Below, in pieces: positions 8,863-17,957 of a stretch of 64,000 nt of DNA. The translations under genes and the position numbers were made by a program. The notes beneath the pieces are model-generated. The model searched no databases. It was not told the origin of the DNA and saw nothing but the letters and a program-made list of their open reading frames with translations. Origin of the DNA: Pseudomonas graminis (GTDB lineage Bacteria > Pseudomonadota > Gammaproteobacteria > Pseudomonadales > Pseudomonadaceae); assembly GCF_002093745.1 (NCBI RefSeq), contig NZ_MTSB01000021.1:25488-89487 (forward strand). Reading direction: 5' to 3'. Within the stretch, counting starts at the first letter, position 1. Every line of letters begins with the position of its first letter.

Positions 8863-9577
8863 GGCGCAGGCGTTCGCGGCTGTTGGTCAGGTGCAGGCGC
8901 ATGGCGGCGCGGGCGGCGTCGGAGTCCTGGCGAGCAATGGCGTCGAAGATTTCCTCGTGCTCACGGCTCAGCCTGTCCATGTAATGCTGCTGATCATCAT
9001 GGGCCAGCCGCGCCGAGTTCAGGCGGGTGCGCGGAATGATGCTGGTGCCCAGATGGGTCATGATGTCAGTGAAATAGCGGTTGCCGGTCGACAGCGCGAT
9101 CTGCAGGTGGAACTGGAAGTCCGAGGCCACCGCGTCTGTCGCATGGGCTGCACTTTCGTTGAGCGCGTCCAGCGCAGCGCGCATCGCGGCCAGTTGCTCG
9201 TCACTACGGCGCTGAGCGGCCAGCCCCGCTGACTCGACTTCCAGGCTGATGCGCAATTCGAGAATCGCCAGCACATCGCGCAGGGTGACAATGGTCGCCG
9301 GATCGATCCGGAAGCCACTGGGGCTCGGCGTATCAAGCACAAAAGTGCCGATCCCGTGACGGGTCTCGACCAGGCCGGACGCCTGCAAGCGCGAGATCGC
9401 CTCACGCACCACGGTGCGACTGACGCCCTGCTCTTCCATGATCGCGGATTCGGTGGGCAATTTATCGCCGCGCTTGAGCTGGCCGCTGCGAATGCGCTCG
9501 GACAACTCGGTCACCAACTCCTGCGCGAGGCTGCGGTGTTTTCTACGGGCGCGGGGCGGAGCGCTTTGGTTTTCCAT
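8828..9577 (-). CDS. GntR/FadR-family regulator of the hexarate genes
   Basis: DNA-binding repressor of 249 residues. An N-terminal winged helix-turn-helix (residues about 15-82; LKRGDKLPTESAIMEEQGVSR, then VVREAISRLQASGLV and RHGIGTFV) is followed by an FCD ligand-binding domain (about 100-235) with DFQFHLQIA and REHEEIFDAI, the usual Asp/His metal-binding frame. Its position next to kdgD, gudP and garD suggests it responds to galactarate or glucarate, or a pathway intermediate. The shared motif before its own gene and before kdgD supports autoregulation and control of kdgD. Its last codons are part of the repeat array downstream, so the C-terminal tail (HEEAESQRA) may be under unusual sequence constraint or instability. 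Confidence 0.88.
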   Translation of the reverse strand: MENQSAPPRARRKHRSLAQELVTELSERIRSGQLKRGDKLPTESAIMEEQGVSRTVVREAISRLQASGLVETRHGIGTFVLDTPSPSGFRIDPATIVTLRDVLAILELRISLEVESAGLAAQRRSDEQLAAMRAALDALNESAAHATDAVASDFQFHLQIALSTGNRYFTDIMTHLGTSIIPRTRLNSARLAHDDQQHYMDRLSREHEEIFDAIARQDSDAARAAMRLHLTNSRERLRHAHEEAESQRA

Positions 9578-9624
9578 CCAACATCGATCTCTGGACTGCT
9601 AAACAAGGGCTAATCATAGCTCAG

Positions 9625-9639
9625 CGGTTGTATGATCAC
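9625..9639. promoter_or_regulatory. putative operator upstream of the GntR-family gene
   Basis: CGGTTGTATGATCAC, 48-62 bp upstream of the regulator ATG. Its reverse complement matches the kdgD upstream site (8256-8270) at 12 of 15 bases. Confidence 0.45.
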
Positions 9640-9676
9640 ACCCTCAAAAAGTACCGCGTACGGGACAGAATCCCCG

Positions 9677-11410
9677 TCAAACCGCCCCGACAGCCCCTTG
9701 ATCGACCAACTTCCCGTCCTCGACGCGCACATGCCGCGCATGAAAACGTTGCAGGCTGCTGCGATGGCCGACGCTGACCAGCGTCAGGCCGGGCAAACCT
9801 TCGATGATCGCGTGATGCATGGCGGCTTCGTCATCCTCGTCCATCGCCGAAGTGGCCTCATCCACATATAACCAGCGTGGTGCAATCAGCAATGCGCGAG
9901 CAAACGCCACCCGCTGCTGCTCGCCCGGCGACAGAAAACGTTGCCAGTGGTTGCTTTCGTCTAGTCGAGGGATCAAATGCTCAAGACGGCACTGATTCAA
10001 AACATCGGCAAAACGCTCGGCAGGATAATGATCCGCAGGCTGTGGATAACTCATTGCTTCGCGTAGCGTGCCAATAGGCAGATAAGGCCGCTGCGGCAGA
10101 AACAGCGCCGGCCCGGCGGGCAGACGGATCTGCCCTGAGCCCTTTGGCCACAAACCGCCCAGAGCCCTCAACAACGAACTTTTGCCGCTGCCCGAACGAC
10201 CGCTGAGCATGACCCGCTCGCCTGCTGCAATGCGCAGACTGGCTTCACTGAACAATTGGCGACCGCCGACAATCTCCAGATTCAGGTCCTGCAATTCCAG
10301 CGCGCCTTCGGTCGCAACCCTTTCGATGGCAGGCTGTTGCGCTTCGTGGTCGGTCATTGCCTGGCGGAAACTCAACAGACGGTCACAGGTCGCGCGCCAT
10401 GAGGCCAGCGTGCCGTAGGCGCTGATGAACCAGCTGAAGTTCTCCTGCACGTTGCCGAATGCCGAGTTGATCTGCATCAGGTCACCCAGTTCGATCTTGC
10501 CTGCAAAATACCGTGGTGCCGCCACAATGAACGGGAAGATCAACGCGATCTGCGAATAACCGGAAGTGAAGAAGGTCAGCCGCTTCTGCACTTTCATAGA
10601 CGTCCGGAAGTTGTTCCAGATCATCTGGAAGCGCCCGCTGAGCCGCTGGTTTTCATTACGCTCGCCTTCGGACAAAGCGATGCTCTCGGCGTTTTCGCGC
10701 ACCCTGACAAGCGCGAAACGCAGGTCTGCTTCAAATCGCTCTTGCTGGTTGTTCAGCGGGATCAGCCGCTTGCCGATCCAGTGTGTCAGCAAGCTGCCGA
10801 CGATGGCGTAGAACATGGCGGCCCAGAACATGTAGCCGGGAATCGTGATACCAAACAGTTCGATGCTGCCCGACACGCCCCAGAGAATGACTGAAAACGA
10901 CACCAGGCTGACAACGGAGCTCATCAACCCGAGCCCCAGACTGAGGGTGCTGGTGGTGAACTCGTTCAGGTCTTCGGAAAGACGCTGGTCGGGGTTGTCG
11001 GTGTAACCGCCCTGCTCGAGGTGATAGTAATTCTTGTCTGCCAACCAGCGCGCGAAATGCTGCTCTGTCAGCCAGCGGCGCCAGCGGATCGTCAGCAATT
11101 GGGTCAGGTACAGGCGATACACCGCCGCCAGAATGGCGATGGCTGCAATGCCGCTGAAATACAGGATCAGGTGGGTGAACGCCGCCAGGTCCTTGTTCTG
11201 CAGGGCGTTGTAAAAGTCTCGATACCAGCTGTTGAAGAAGACAGACACCTGCACGCTGAACAGCGACAGCGCAATGACCGAGATCAGCAACAGCCAGGCG
11301 ATGGCTTTTTCTTCGCTGCGCCAATACGGCGTTATCAGCTTCCAGACGCGGCGTAAAAACGCCCCTTTTACCGTGTCGTTGACAGCAGAATATTCAGCAT
11401 TGCGATTCAT
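9677..11410 (-). CDS. SbmA/BacA-like ABC transporter, fused permease-ATPase (YddA type)
   Basis: Inner-membrane half-transporter of 577 residues, expected to work as a dimer. Residues about 1-340 are the SbmA/BacA-like membrane domain (FNSWYRDFYNALQ and WRRWLTEQHFARWLADKNYY are typical). The ATPase domain has Walker A SGRSGSGKSS, Q-loop LPQRPYLP, signature LSPGEQQRVAFARAL and Walker B WLYVDEATSAMDE. Related proteins are annotated for peptide, cobalamin or bleomycin-like substrates; the true substrate is unknown. ATG 11410 (MNRNAEYS) is preferred to a longer start at 11455, although its ribosome binding site is weak. The downstream GntR gene is 99 bp away on the same strand, but a functional link is not obvious. 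Confidence 0.85.
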   Translation of the reverse strand: MNRNAEYSAVNDTVKGAFLRRVWKLITPYWRSEEKAIAWLLLISVIALSLFSVQVSVFFNSWYRDFYNALQNKDLAAFTHLILYFSGIAAIAILAAVYRLYLTQLLTIRWRRWLTEQHFARWLADKNYYHLEQGGYTDNPDQRLSEDLNEFTTSTLSLGLGLMSSVVSLVSFSVILWGVSGSIELFGITIPGYMFWAAMFYAIVGSLLTHWIGKRLIPLNNQQERFEADLRFALVRVRENAESIALSEGERNENQRLSGRFQMIWNNFRTSMKVQKRLTFFTSGYSQIALIFPFIVAAPRYFAGKIELGDLMQINSAFGNVQENFSWFISAYGTLASWRATCDRLLSFRQAMTDHEAQQPAIERVATEGALELQDLNLEIVGGRQLFSEASLRIAAGERVMLSGRSGSGKSSLLRALGGLWPKGSGQIRLPAGPALFLPQRPYLPIGTLREAMSYPQPADHYPAERFADVLNQCRLEHLIPRLDESNHWQRFLSPGEQQRVAFARALLIAPRWLYVDEATSAMDEDDEAAMHHAIIEGLPGLTLVSVGHRSSLQRFHARHVRVEDGKLVDQGAVGAV

Positions 11411-11499
11411 GTGGTTCAGGCTCGCTCTCTTTGAAAGTACGATGCCTGAGCACAATGAAGCAAAAAAACGCCTACACGATCACTATGAAAAAACCTTCA

Positions 11500-12063
11500 T
11501 CAACGCCGTACGGGGCGCTTCTGCAACTTGCGCTGCAAGGTCCGGCGGTGCATGCCCAACGCGCGGGCGGTCGCTGAAATGTTGCCTTCGTGCTCGGTCA
11601 GCACACGCTGGATGTGTTCCCACTGCAAGCGATCCACCGACATCGGATTCTCAGGCACCAGCGTGTCGAGATTGGCGTGTTCGGACAGCAGCGCCGCCAG
11701 CACGTCGTCGGCATCGGCCGGTTTGCACAGGTAATTGCACGCGCCACGCTTGATGGCTTCGACGGCCGTGGCAATGCTCGAATAACCGGTGAGGATCACC
11801 ACGCGCATGTCCGGGTCCATTTCCAGCAGTTTGGGCAGCAGCACCAGGCCGGAATCGCCATCCATTTTCAGGTCCAGCGCGGCGTATTCAGGGATGTCCT
11901 GCTGCGCCAGCGCCAGCCCTTCTTCCGCCGAGCCGGCCGTACTCACGCGAAAACCGCGACGGCTCATGGCCCTGGCCATCACACGGGTGAATGTCGCGTC
12001 GTCATCGACCAGCAACAGATGGGGCAGCTCTTCGCCTTCGACCTGGATGTCATCGTCACTCAT
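11500..12063 (-). CDS. roxR: RoxR/RegA-type redox response regulator
   Basis: Response regulator of 187 residues of the RegA/PrrA/ActR/RoxR class. The receiver domain has the acidic pocket VDDDA (residues 19-23), phosphoacceptor D64 in ALDLKMDG, TGY at the switch position and lysine in LCKPAD. The C-terminal Fis-like helix-turn-helix ends in ISATARALGMHRRTLQRKL, which is almost invariant in this class. The gene start overlaps the stop of the sensor gene by 4 bp (ATGA), so the two are translationally coupled. In pseudomonads RoxR controls terminal oxidases such as the cyanide-insensitive oxidase in response to respiratory redox state. Confidence 0.93.
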   Translation of the reverse strand: MSDDDIQVEGEELPHLLLVDDDATFTRVMARAMSRRGFRVSTAGSAEEGLALAQQDIPEYAALDLKMDGDSGLVLLPKLLEMDPDMRVVILTGYSSIATAVEAIKRGACNYLCKPADADDVLAALLSEHANLDTLVPENPMSVDRLQWEHIQRVLTEHEGNISATARALGMHRRTLQRKLQKRPVRR

Positions 12064-13319
12064 GTTTCTTCTCCTCGCGTGTCTCGGGGCAGGCGCAGCT
12101 CGGTGAGCGTACCGCCTTCTTCATGACTGTAGAGTTTTACCGAGCCACCCGCACGGGTGACGCTGGCCTTGCTCAGAAACAGACCCAGGCCGAAACCTTT
12201 GCCCTTGGTAGTAAAGAACGGTTTGCCAATCTGCTCGGCGATGGCCAGCGGCACACCGGCGCCGTGGTCGCGAATACTGATGCAGACTTCCGTACTGTCC
12301 CAGTCCAGATTGACTTCCAGCCCGTCGGGGCAGGCATCGGCGGCGTTGTTCAGCAGATTGAGCAGCGCCTGAGTCAGGTCGGGCGGTGGCGCCAGCGTGG
12401 GCACTTCGCCTTTGCCCAGCTGATAGAAGCGGTAGCTCACTTCGGGGCGCATCAGATGCCAGCGATTGAGCGACTCGTCCAGCCAGTGTGTGGCGGTCTG
12501 AAGCTCGACGGCCATGCGCCGGTTCGCTTCGGCGGCCCGCACCAGTTGCTGAAGGGTCTGTTTGCATTGCTTGACCTGTTCCTGCAAGACCGACAGATCT
12601 TCCTGCAACGCAGGGTCGCTGTGATCCTGGCGCATTTCCTTGAGCAGCACGCTCATGGTCGCCAACGGTGTGCCCAGTTCATGGGCCGCGCCTGCTGCCT
12701 GGGTGGCAACGGCGAGCAACTGTTGATCACGCAGCCCTTCCTCACGTCGCTCGGCACGCAGTTGCTCTTGACGCCGCAACTCTTCGGCCATCTTGGCGGC
12801 AAAAAAGGTAATGACTGCCGCTGCCAGCGCGAAACTCAGCCACATGCCGTAGACCTGCATGTTTTCCCGGGCAATCGAGTCGGTTTCCAGCGGGTAGGAA
12901 CGCACCATCAACAGGGTATACATGGCCAGCGCAAAGCCCGACAGAATCAGCGAATACCGCCACGGCAAGGTCGCTGCAGCAATGGTCAGCGGCACCAGAT
13001 AATAAGAAACGAACGGGTTGGCCGAGCCGCCCGAGTAATACAACAGCGCACTGTGAATCAGCAGGTCCAGCGCCAGTTGCAACGCGTATTCCAACTCGGT
13101 AAGCGGCAGAGACGTGCGCAGGCGGATGACGGTCAGACCGCACAGCACCAGCGAGCAACCCAGCGTGATCGACAGCTGCAGCCACGGCAGCGGCAGAAAG
13201 TCGAACAACCACGCGAAGCCCACTGACCCCGCTTGCGCGGCCAGCACCAGAATTCGGATGAATGTCAGGCGCCACAGGTTTTGACGTGTGGCTGAAAGCA
13301 TTTGAACGGGGGCGAGCAT
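12060..13319 (-). CDS. roxS: RoxS/RegB-type redox sensor histidine kinase
   Basis: Membrane histidine kinase of 419 residues. Six hydrophobic segments fill residues about 15-180, and the heptapeptide GGSANPF at 97-103 matches the GGxxNPF quinone-binding loop of RegB/PrrB. The transmitter has the phosphoacceptor in AAHELGTPL (H213), an N-box (LLNLLNNAADACPDG) and G-boxes (DHGAGVP, GKGFGLGLFL). ATG 13319 is chosen because TCAGGAGAGCTC precedes it; a longer frame to 13409 has no such site. It is the first gene of the roxSR pair, and I infer sensing of the ubiquinone pool. Confidence 0.92.
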   Translation of the reverse strand: MLAPVQMLSATRQNLWRLTFIRILVLAAQAGSVGFAWLFDFLPLPWLQLSITLGCSLVLCGLTVIRLRTSLPLTELEYALQLALDLLIHSALLYYSGGSANPFVSYYLVPLTIAAATLPWRYSLILSGFALAMYTLLMVRSYPLETDSIARENMQVYGMWLSFALAAAVITFFAAKMAEELRRQEQLRAERREEGLRDQQLLAVATQAAGAAHELGTPLATMSVLLKEMRQDHSDPALQEDLSVLQEQVKQCKQTLQQLVRAAEANRRMAVELQTATHWLDESLNRWHLMRPEVSYRFYQLGKGEVPTLAPPPDLTQALLNLLNNAADACPDGLEVNLDWDSTEVCISIRDHGAGVPLAIAEQIGKPFFTTKGKGFGLGLFLSKASVTRAGGSVKLYSHEEGGTLTELRLPRDTRGEET

Positions 13320-13527
13320 GAGCTCTCCTGATGAGTGCTCCAGGTGGATCGTTGCGAGTATAACCAAGCGAGAGGCAAAACTGGAAAAGTGCGTCAACGC
13401 ACCGCACACCGTGACGCCCGCGCCTGAACGTCAGGTCATCACTGGAACCGGTGTATAAAGGCTACAGTCTCAAGGCTTTGCACCATCCGGCAACTGTCGG
13501 GTGGCCGTTTGATAACAAGGAGCTCAC

Positions 13528-14241
13528 ATGTTCAATCTCCGCCCTGCTGCCGCGCTTGTCGCACTGGCAGCCGCCCTGTCCAGCCTGCCGGCTATGGCTG
13601 AAGAAGCCCGTTACAACCAGATTTCGCTGCGTGCCGAGGTCAATCAGGAAGTCCAGCGCGACCTGATGATGGTCACGCTTTACACCGAGGCGCAGGACAG
13701 CGACCCGGCCAAACTGGCGGCGCAGATCACCGAAACCCTGAACAAGGCGCTCGGCCAGGCGCGACAGGTCAAAGACGTGAAGATTCGTCAGGGCAGCCGC
13801 AACAGCTACCCGGTCTACGACGACAAAGGGCAGAAGATCACCGGCTGGCGTGAGCGCGCCGAGCTGCGCCTGGAAAGCGCCGACTTTGCGGGGCTGTCCA
13901 AGCTGACCGGCGAGCTGCTGACAGACCTGAAAATGGGCGGCATGGACTTCTCGATTTCGCCAGCCACTCGCAAGACCAGCGAAGACGCCCTGCTCAAGGA
14001 CGCGGTGACCGCTTTCAAGGCCCGTGCGCAACTGGTCACCGAAGCGCTGGGCGGCACCGGTTACAAGCTGGTCAACCTGAACCTCAACACTTCGGGCTAC
14101 CCGCAGCCCTACCTGCGTGCGCCGGTCATGATGATGGCGAAATCCTCGCGTGAAGACTCGGCCCCCACGCCCGATGTCGAAGCTGGCACCAGCCAGGTCA
14201 GTGTTGCCGCTGATGGCGTGATTGAAGTCGCGATCCCTTGA
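13528..14241 (+). CDS. periplasmic SIMPL-domain (DUF541, YggE-like) protein
   Basis: Exported protein of 237 residues with a clear signal peptide (AALVALAAALSSLPAMAEE, cleavage after AMA near residue 24) and one SIMPL/DUF541 domain. AAGGAGCTCAC before the ATG supports the start. Family members such as E. coli YggE are linked to oxidative-stress tolerance, without a known enzymatic reaction. It is divergent from roxSR, 208 bp away, as I recall for the P. aeruginosa locus, so a shared control region is likely. A GC-rich hairpin follows at 14249-14270. Confidence 0.85.
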   Translation: MFNLRPAAALVALAAALSSLPAMAEEARYNQISLRAEVNQEVQRDLMMVTLYTEAQDSDPAKLAAQITETLNKALGQARQVKDVKIRQGSRNSYPVYDDKGQKITGWRERAELRLESADFAGLSKLTGELLTDLKMGGMDFSISPATRKTSEDALLKDAVTAFKARAQLVTEALGGTGYKLVNLNLNTSGYPQPYLRAPVMMMAKSSREDSAPTPDVEAGTSQVSVAADGVIEVAIP

Positions 14242-14248
14242 TGCACCA

Positions 14249-14270
14249 GGCGGCAGTGTCGACTGCCGCC
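14249..14270. terminator. hairpin after the SIMPL gene
   Basis: Perfect 8-bp stem GGCGGCAG/CTGCCGCC with loop TGTCGA, 8 bp after the stop codon. The tail is not T-rich (GCTTCTC), so termination is likely but not certain. Confidence 0.5.
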
Positions 14271-14438
14271 GCTTCTCACGCGCATCTCCCCCTTCGGTCT
14301 CTTTGAGCCGGGCTTTCTCCTACGTGTCCCGGTGCGTTGCCTGATTGTCGGCGGCCGGGCTGCGCGTGAAACTTACGCCCTCATTTCACGTAGTTGCTCC
14401 AGGCAAGCCGGAGCACATCGACACCCAAGGAATCAAGG

Positions 14439-15998
14439 ATGAATCCCCCAAACGGCGCGTCTCAACGCCATGCTGCGGCAATTGACCAGGCAGTGAATAC
14501 GAACGGCGAACGGCTTCCGAAACCGGAACGATTTGAAGCCGGAGACGGAGACAAGCATAAACACACTCACGGCTCCATCGAAAAGGTTCTCGAATCTGCC
14601 GGTTTCAGGCATGACGAGATCCGGGCGATCTATTACGGCAACTGGCTGAGGGACTATTCGCAGTTACTCGACCCGAAGATCGTGCGGGCCACGACCATGC
14701 CGAAAAACTTTCCGGACCTGCTGTCCCGCGACGCCCTGACCCGCATCGTGGATGTGCTGGCCGTCAAGGAATTCACTGATCTGATGTTGATCGACCGTCC
14801 GCTTTTTGTCGTCACACCCGAGCGACTGGGCGTTTATCGTCCCAGTGAACATATCGACAATCCCAAGACCGTCAATCCCGATCCGGCCGACCCCAAAGAG
14901 CGGGATGCCGACTTTGAAGACTGGGTGCTGCCTGACGATCCGGCGTTACAGGTCGACTACGACACGTCGATGAAGCGCTACATCCAGCGTTCGGCAGACG
15001 TCATGGCTGCCGGTCTGGAGATCGCCGCAAAGGCAGGTCCCGAGTCCACTGACGGCCTCAGAAACATGGGCGCGGCGCTGCACATACTCGAAGATTTCTT
15101 TGCCCATTCGAACTTCGTCGAGCTGAGCCTGATCAAGCTCGGCTATACCGATGTGCTTCCCTGGACATCGAAAGCAGACTGCAAGCACCAGTTGCCGCTC
15201 GTCACCGGCATGTTCAGCAGCAGCGACATCATCGCCAGCCTCGCAGAGCCGCTCGGCAAGATCCTGTTTGCTACAGACGAGCAACCGTTCGAACCCATCA
15301 AGGCGGGCGAGCGCTACGAGCGCGACGAGATCATGCAGATTGTGCTCAGCGAACACCCTGACCCGCAAATGCTCGCGGCTTACGAAGCGTTCCTGGCTGC
15401 TCGCGACCAATGGGCCGAGCTGCCTTTTTCCGAACAGGTCGAAGAGTTCTCCGATTTCATCGGAACGCCAGGGCGACTGATCGGCAACGCTTTCGGTTTT
15501 ACCATGCAAAGCATGACGACCTGGTTCGGCAACACCATAGACGACTTGCAAACCCTGTTTGGCGATGATCCGAACAGCAGCGGCTCCACCGACCCGACAC
15601 ACTCACAGCTGGCCAAGGATCATGCGGAGCATCCACTCCACGCGCTGGCGGCCCTGCTTGCCAGAAAAGCGGTGCTTCAAGTAGGCCAGTCAATGTTGGG
15701 CCAGTGGCACGGCAAGGACCAGGCTGACCATCCGGCAACCGTCGCCGCAGGATTCTTTACTCACCCGATGGACAGTGACTGGCAAGACGAAAGTGTTCAG
15801 GAATGGGCCAAGGCTAATTTCAATCGGGTCAGGCAGGCTGGCAACAGGAGCGCGCTGGAGAAGGCTCAGACCTACATACTGGACACCGTGCGCGAGGACG
15901 TGAACAGATTTAGTCAGGACAGCACCGGCTTGTTGTCCGTTTTTCTGGGCGGCGGCCCCACTGTGCTTGGCCTGCTGGGCAGCATTTTAGGCAGGTAA
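14439..15998 (+). CDS. phcA: bacterial Het-C (heterokaryon-incompatibility-like) protein
   Basis: Protein of 519 residues resembling the Het-C family. A P. syringae member, PhcA, has been reported to trigger programmed cell death when expressed in Neurospora. Visible marks are GDGDKHKHTHGSIEKVLESAG near residue 30, YYGNWLRDYSQLLDPK, and a central ALHILEDFFAHSNFVEL (H215, E218, D219, H223) that resembles the metal-binding helix of zinc-dependent phospholipase C-like enzymes. The C-terminus is glycine-rich and hydrophobic (FLGGGPTVLGLLGSILG). There is no signal peptide. ATG 14439 follows AAGGAATC; an upstream start at 14394 is less likely. It stands alone between the SIMPL gene and dppA1, a place where I recall no such gene in P. 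aeruginosa, so it may be an insertion. Function in the bacterium is unknown. Confidence 0.78.
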   Translation: MNPPNGASQRHAAAIDQAVNTNGERLPKPERFEAGDGDKHKHTHGSIEKVLESAGFRHDEIRAIYYGNWLRDYSQLLDPKIVRATTMPKNFPDLLSRDALTRIVDVLAVKEFTDLMLIDRPLFVVTPERLGVYRPSEHIDNPKTVNPDPADPKERDADFEDWVLPDDPALQVDYDTSMKRYIQRSADVMAAGLEIAAKAGPESTDGLRNMGAALHILEDFFAHSNFVELSLIKLGYTDVLPWTSKADCKHQLPLVTGMFSSSDIIASLAEPLGKILFATDEQPFEPIKAGERYERDEIMQIVLSEHPDPQMLAAYEAFLAARDQWAELPFSEQVEEFSDFIGTPGRLIGNAFGFTMQSMTTWFGNTIDDLQTLFGDDPNSSGSTDPTHSQLAKDHAEHPLHALAALLARKAVLQVGQSMLGQWHGKDQADHPATVAAGFFTHPMDSDWQDESVQEWAKANFNRVRQAGNRSALEKAQTYILDTVREDVNRFSQDSTGLLSVFLGGGPTVLGLLGSILGR

Positions 15999-16092
15999 GC
16001 GTATTGTCCGCCCCGGCCTGGTACGGCACTATCCGTCGTCTATCTGACTGTCGATATAACGCACGGTTATTGCCGTACCACGCGAGGGATCC

Positions 16093-17700
16093 ATGGGACA
16101 TACACTTTTCAAACCGCTGCTCCTGACCACCGCGCTGCTGGCCTGCGCCCCCCTGGCACAGGCGGCCAGCACACTGGTGTATTGCTCGGAAGCCAGCCCG
16201 GCCGGGTTTGACCCCAGCCAGTACACCAGCGGCACCGACTTCGATGCCTCGGCCGAAACCGTTTTCAATCGCCTGACCCAGTTCAAGCGTGGCGGAACCG
16301 AAGTGGAGCCCGGGCTGGCGACCCGCTGGGATGTCTCGCCTGACGGGCTGACCTACACCTTCCATCTGCGCGACGGCGTGAAATTCCACACCACGGATTA
16401 CTTCACGCCTACACGCACGTTCAACGCCGACGATGTGCTGTTCACATTCAATCGCCTGCTCGACGCCAATCATCCGTTCCGCAAAGCCTACCCGTCGGAG
16501 TCGCCCTACTTCACGGACATGGGTTTGAACACGACGATCAAGAGCATCGAGAAAGTCGATCCACAGACCGTCCGCTTCACCCTGAACAATATCGATGCGG
16601 CGTTCGTACAGAACCTGGCCATGAGCTTTGCCTCCATTCAGTCCGCCGAATACGCGGACAAGTTGCTCAAGGAAGGCAAGGCTGAAGAGCTGAACCAGAA
16701 ACCGATCGGCACCGGACCGTTCGTGTTCAAGCGTTACCAGAAAGACTCGCAGATCCGCTACGTCGGTAACACCGACTACTGGAAACCTGAGGACGTGAAG
16801 ATCGATAACCTGATCTTTGCGATCAACAGCGACGCCGCGGTACGCATGCAGAAGCTCAAGGCCGGCGAATGCCAGGTCAGCGGCTACCCACGCCCGCAAG
16901 ACATCGAAGAGATGAAAAAGGACCCGAAACTCAAGGTTCTCAGCCAAGCCGGTTTCAACCTGGGGTTCGTGGCCTACAACGTCACCCACAAGCCGCTCGA
17001 CCAGCTCAAGGTGCGTCAGGCGCTGGACATGGCCATCGACAAGCCGGCCATTATCAAGGCGGTCTACCAGAGTGCGGGCCAACTGGCCGAGAACGCGCTG
17101 CCGCCAGGCCAGTGGAGCTATGACCAGACGATCAAGGATGCGCCGCACGACCTGACCAAGGCGAAACAGCTGCTCAAGGAAGCAGGCGTGGCACCGGGTA
17201 CCAAAATCGATCTGTGGGCCATGACGGTTCAGCGCGCCTCCAACCCCAATGCGCGTATGTCTGCGCAGATGATTCAGTCGGACTGGGAGAAGATCGGTAT
17301 CAAGGCCAACATCGTCAGCTATGAATGGGGCGAGTACATAAAGCGCGCCAAGGCCGGCGAGCACGACGCGATGATCTACGGCTGGACCGGTGACAATGGC
17401 GACCCTGACAACTGGCTCGGTGTGCTTTACAGCTGCGCAGCCGTCAAAGGCAGCAACTACGCCAAATGGTGCGACCCGGCTTACGACAAGCTGGTGCAGC
17501 AGGCCAAGGTCACGACCAACCGCGATGAACGCATCAAGCTCTACCAACAGGCTCAGCACATCCTCAAGCAACAAGTGCCGATCACGCCCATCGCCAACTC
17601 CAAGGTGTTTCAGCCAATGCGCAAGGAAGTGCAGGACTTCAAGATCAGTCCGTTCGGTCTGACCCCCTTCTATGGTGTCAGCCTGCAGACAGCGAAGTAA
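16093..17700 (+). CDS. dppA1: peptide ABC transporter substrate-binding protein, first of four
   Basis: Periplasmic family-5 solute-binding protein of 535 residues for di-/tripeptides. The signal peptide ends in APLAQAASTL (about residue 25), followed by the conserved YCSEASPAGFDPSQYTSGTDFDA opening segment. Later marks include GVKFHTTDYF, NADDVLFTFNR and SYEWGEYIKRAKAGEHDAM, which recur in the three paralogues downstream. Start ATG 16093 follows GCGAGGGATCC. As I recall, the P. aeruginosa locus encodes several DppA proteins with different peptide preferences feeding one DppBCDF permease; this gene takes the dppA1 position. It has its own 94-bp upstream region and a hairpin downstream, so it may be transcribed separately. 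Confidence 0.9.
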   Translation: MGHTLFKPLLLTTALLACAPLAQAASTLVYCSEASPAGFDPSQYTSGTDFDASAETVFNRLTQFKRGGTEVEPGLATRWDVSPDGLTYTFHLRDGVKFHTTDYFTPTRTFNADDVLFTFNRLLDANHPFRKAYPSESPYFTDMGLNTTIKSIEKVDPQTVRFTLNNIDAAFVQNLAMSFASIQSAEYADKLLKEGKAEELNQKPIGTGPFVFKRYQKDSQIRYVGNTDYWKPEDVKIDNLIFAINSDAAVRMQKLKAGECQVSGYPRPQDIEEMKKDPKLKVLSQAGFNLGFVAYNVTHKPLDQLKVRQALDMAIDKPAIIKAVYQSAGQLAENALPPGQWSYDQTIKDAPHDLTKAKQLLKEAGVAPGTKIDLWAMTVQRASNPNARMSAQMIQSDWEKIGIKANIVSYEWGEYIKRAKAGEHDAMIYGWTGDNGDPDNWLGVLYSCAAVKGSNYAKWCDPAYDKLVQQAKVTTNRDERIKLYQQAQHILKQQVPITPIANSKVFQPMRKEVQDFKISPFGLTPFYGVSLQTAK

Positions 17701-17711
17701 CAACATGGCCC

Positions 17712-17740
17712 CAACCGGGTGCATTTTTCTCACCCGGTTG
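17712..17740. terminator. hairpin after first dppA-like gene
   Basis: Perfect 10-bp stem CAACCGGGTG/CACCCGGTTG with a T-rich loop (CATTTTTCT), 12 bp after the stop. No T-run follows. The rest of the 257-bp gap before the next gene is AT-richer (17760-17870) and may hold the promoter of the second binding-protein gene. Confidence 0.5.
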
Positions 17741-17957
17741 CGCCTTAACGGTGCGCGAAACGCTTCAAAATACGCCGCGCAAACGATCAACTATCAAGAA
17801 AATTACACTTTCGCGACATTCCTGTACGATCGTGCCACTCTTTGTTGCTTCTTTGACGTCATTGTCTTGCTTTGGGTATGGCCCCTGCATAAGTATCGGA
17901 CGGATCGGCTCACGAGGTCGTTCCCTCTAATCAAAAATGACAACAACTGAGGCAACC

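Noticed and set aside
8439-8984. Plus-strand open frame of 181 codons through the tandem array
   Set aside because: Its repeated peptide (SLICQTAFASKLAPT) is only a translation of the REP units; no ribosome binding site.
15910-17790. Long minus-strand open frame (626 codons) opposite the first binding-protein gene
   Set aside because: It is antisense to a well-supported gene with signal peptide and family motifs; its translation is rich in His, Arg, Val and Leu as expected of a high-GC shadow frame.
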